Part shown: positions 63,182 to 64,000 of the stretch, piece after piece
Layout of the letters: the number at the start of each line of letters is the position of its first letter
Numbering within the stretch: the stretch's first letter is position 1
Assembly: GCF_004137085.1 (NCBI RefSeq)
Contig: NZ_QYBC01000018.1
Coordinates: 1-64,000, forward strand
Length of the DNA: 64,000 bases
Direction of reading: 5' to 3'
DNA from: Lichenibacterium ramalinae
Lineage (GTDB): Bacteria > Pseudomonadota > Alphaproteobacteria > Rhizobiales > Beijerinckiaceae
Notes under the pieces: model-generated
What the model saw: only the letters and a program-made list of their open reading frames with translations
Told to the model about the DNA's origin: nothing
The model's database searches: none
Program-made: the position numbers and the translations under genes

Positions 63182-64000
63182 TCAGCCGGCGACCACCTCG
63201 GGCACCGCCACGGCCGGCGGGGTGTTCCGGCTGCGTCCGGTGCGGACGAGCCCGTCGATCATCACCATGCCGATGCCCGGCAGGTCGCCGAGTTCGACCG
63301 CCTCGAGCAGCGTGCGGCCGGCGCCGTGCTGCGGCCGGTCGAGGAAGGTGAAGTCGGCGGCGCGGCCGACCTCCACCAGGCCGCAGTCCAGCGCCCGCAT
63401 CCGCGCCGTGTTGCCGGTGCCGAAGCAGAACGCCACCTCGGCCGGCACCTCGCCGAGCGACGACAGCATGGCGATCATCCGCAGGATGCCGAGCGGCTGC
63501 ACGCCCGAGCCGGCCGGCCCGTCGGTGCCGAGGATCACGCGCTCGAGCTGGCCCATCTCGCGCGCCGTCCGCAGCGTGTAGAGGGCGGCGCGCTCGTTGC
63601 CGTTGTGGACGATCTCGAGGCCGCGCCGGCAGCCCTCGCAGATGCAGCGGATCTCGCGGTCGGGCAGGGCGGTGTGGCCGCCGTTGACGTGGCCGACGAC
63701 GTCCGTGTCGGCTTCCAGCACCACGGCGGCGTCGATGAGGCCCGAGCCCGGGATGGAGGGGCCGCCGGTGTGGATGGTCGACTGAATGCCGTACCGGCGC
63801 GCCCATCCCACCATGCGCCGCGCCGTCGGCCCGTCCTTGACGCCGCCGAGCCCCACCTCGCCGAGCAGCGTGACGCCCGCCTCGGCGAGGTCCTTGAAGT
63901 CCTGCTCCACCATGTCGGGCTCGATCACGGGCGCGCCGGCGTGGATCTTCATGCCGCCCGGCCGGAAGGCCGTGAACATGCGCTGCGCCGCGATCGCCAT
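63182..64000 (-). CDS. Enamidase-like amidohydrolase, truncated by the window edge
   Basis: The visible 272 residues are the C-terminal two-thirds of an amidohydrolase-superfamily enzyme. IHAGAPVIEPDMVEQDF, VTLLGEVGLGGVKD (metal-ligand E), STIHTGGPSIPGSG, VVGHVNGGHTAL (ligand histidines) and ILGTDGPAGSGVQPLG (catalytic D) are in order. The pattern is close to enamidase of nicotinate fermentation (6-oxo-tetrahydronicotinate hydrolysis). The H-x-H of the N-terminus lies off the edge. An ATG at the very edge is probably not the true start. Confidence 0.82.
   Translation of the reverse strand: MAIAAQRMFTAFRPGGMKIHAGAPVIEPDMVEQDFKDLAEAGVTLLGEVGLGGVKDGPTARRMVGWARRYGIQSTIHTGGPSIPGSGLIDAAVVLEADTDVVGHVNGGHTALPDREIRCICEGCRRGLEIVHNGNERAALYTLRTAREMGQLERVILGTDGPAGSGVQPLGILRMIAMLSSLGEVPAEVAFCFGTGNTARMRALDCGLVEVGRAADFTFLDRPQHGAGRTLLEAVELGDLPGIGMVMIDGLVRTGRSRNTPPAVAVPEVVAG

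Overview
The window is high-GC, densely packed DNA whose gene content and neighbourhoods point to an alphaproteobacterium of the Hyphomicrobiales (Rhizobiales). The best markers are the block bolA - J-domain gene - cobS - cobT (aerobic cobalamin route), dapB next to gpmA, a cysteine-less L36 gene (rpmJ/ykgO type), a DUF29 gene, a TadE/TadG-type pilus group, and hybrid kinases of the PAS/HisKA/double-receiver kind. A Methylobacterium- or Lichenibacterium-like genome would fit, but genus is inference. I saw no rRNA, tRNA, CRISPR array, prophage or transposase gene.

Layout. 1-455: tail of an off-window gene and a lower-GC stretch. 456-4804: a permease-fused hybrid kinase overlapping its LuxR-type response regulator. 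4.9-8.5 kb: arfB, a small winged-helix-like protein, an exported glycoside hydrolase (minus strand) and a small unknown. 8.7-10.3 kb: a membrane diguanylate cyclase. 10.35-16.5 kb, minus strand: Gfo/Idh/MocA oxidoreductase, AEC carrier, a small P-loop kinase overlapping an M29 aminopeptidase, and an SLC13-type permease. 16.6-20.1 kb: PAS-PAS hybrid kinase, DivK-like receiver and a linked unknown. 20.2-24.6 kb: acetyltransferase, HerA-like ATPase, small unknowns and a PHB-depolymerase-type esterase. 25-30 kb: SDR, polytopic membrane protein, hydrolase, TPR protein and rpmJ. 30.1-33.5 kb, minus strand: OYE-type reductase, gpmA, dapB and bolA. 33.6-38.1 kb, plus strand: J-domain protein, cobS, DUF29, GNAT and cobT. 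38.2-42.1 kb: HWE-type kinase and three TadE/G-like genes. 42.2-44.9 kb: ABC exporter and SDR. 45.3-52.3 kb: a sugar-acid catabolic cluster (divergent GntR/FCD regulator, DapA-family lyase, MFS carrier, IlvD/Edd dehydratase, RraA-like protein, HpcH/HpaI aldolase). 52.3-60.1 kb: two divergent hybrid kinases and a PAS-GAF-GGDEF-EAL protein. 60.1-64 kb: outer-membrane barrel protein, YflT-like stress protein, secreted PepSY-like protein, MarR regulator and a truncated enamidase-like amidohydrolase.

How it works together. Signalling is over-represented: five histidine kinases, one LuxR-type and one single-receiver regulator, and two c-di-GMP enzymes. Three of the hybrid kinases share one core architecture and look like paralogues. 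The sugar-acid cluster reads as uptake, dehydration and retro-aldol cleavage under a divergent repressor; a 9+9 bp inverted repeat carrying a TTGACA lies between repressor and operon. A family of about 100 bp palindromic repeats occurs four times between genes. No clearly novel defence or mobile system was found. The most unusual items are the permease-kinase fusion with an eight-cysteine cluster, the translationally coupled DUF29 and GNAT genes between cobS and cobT, and the repeat family.
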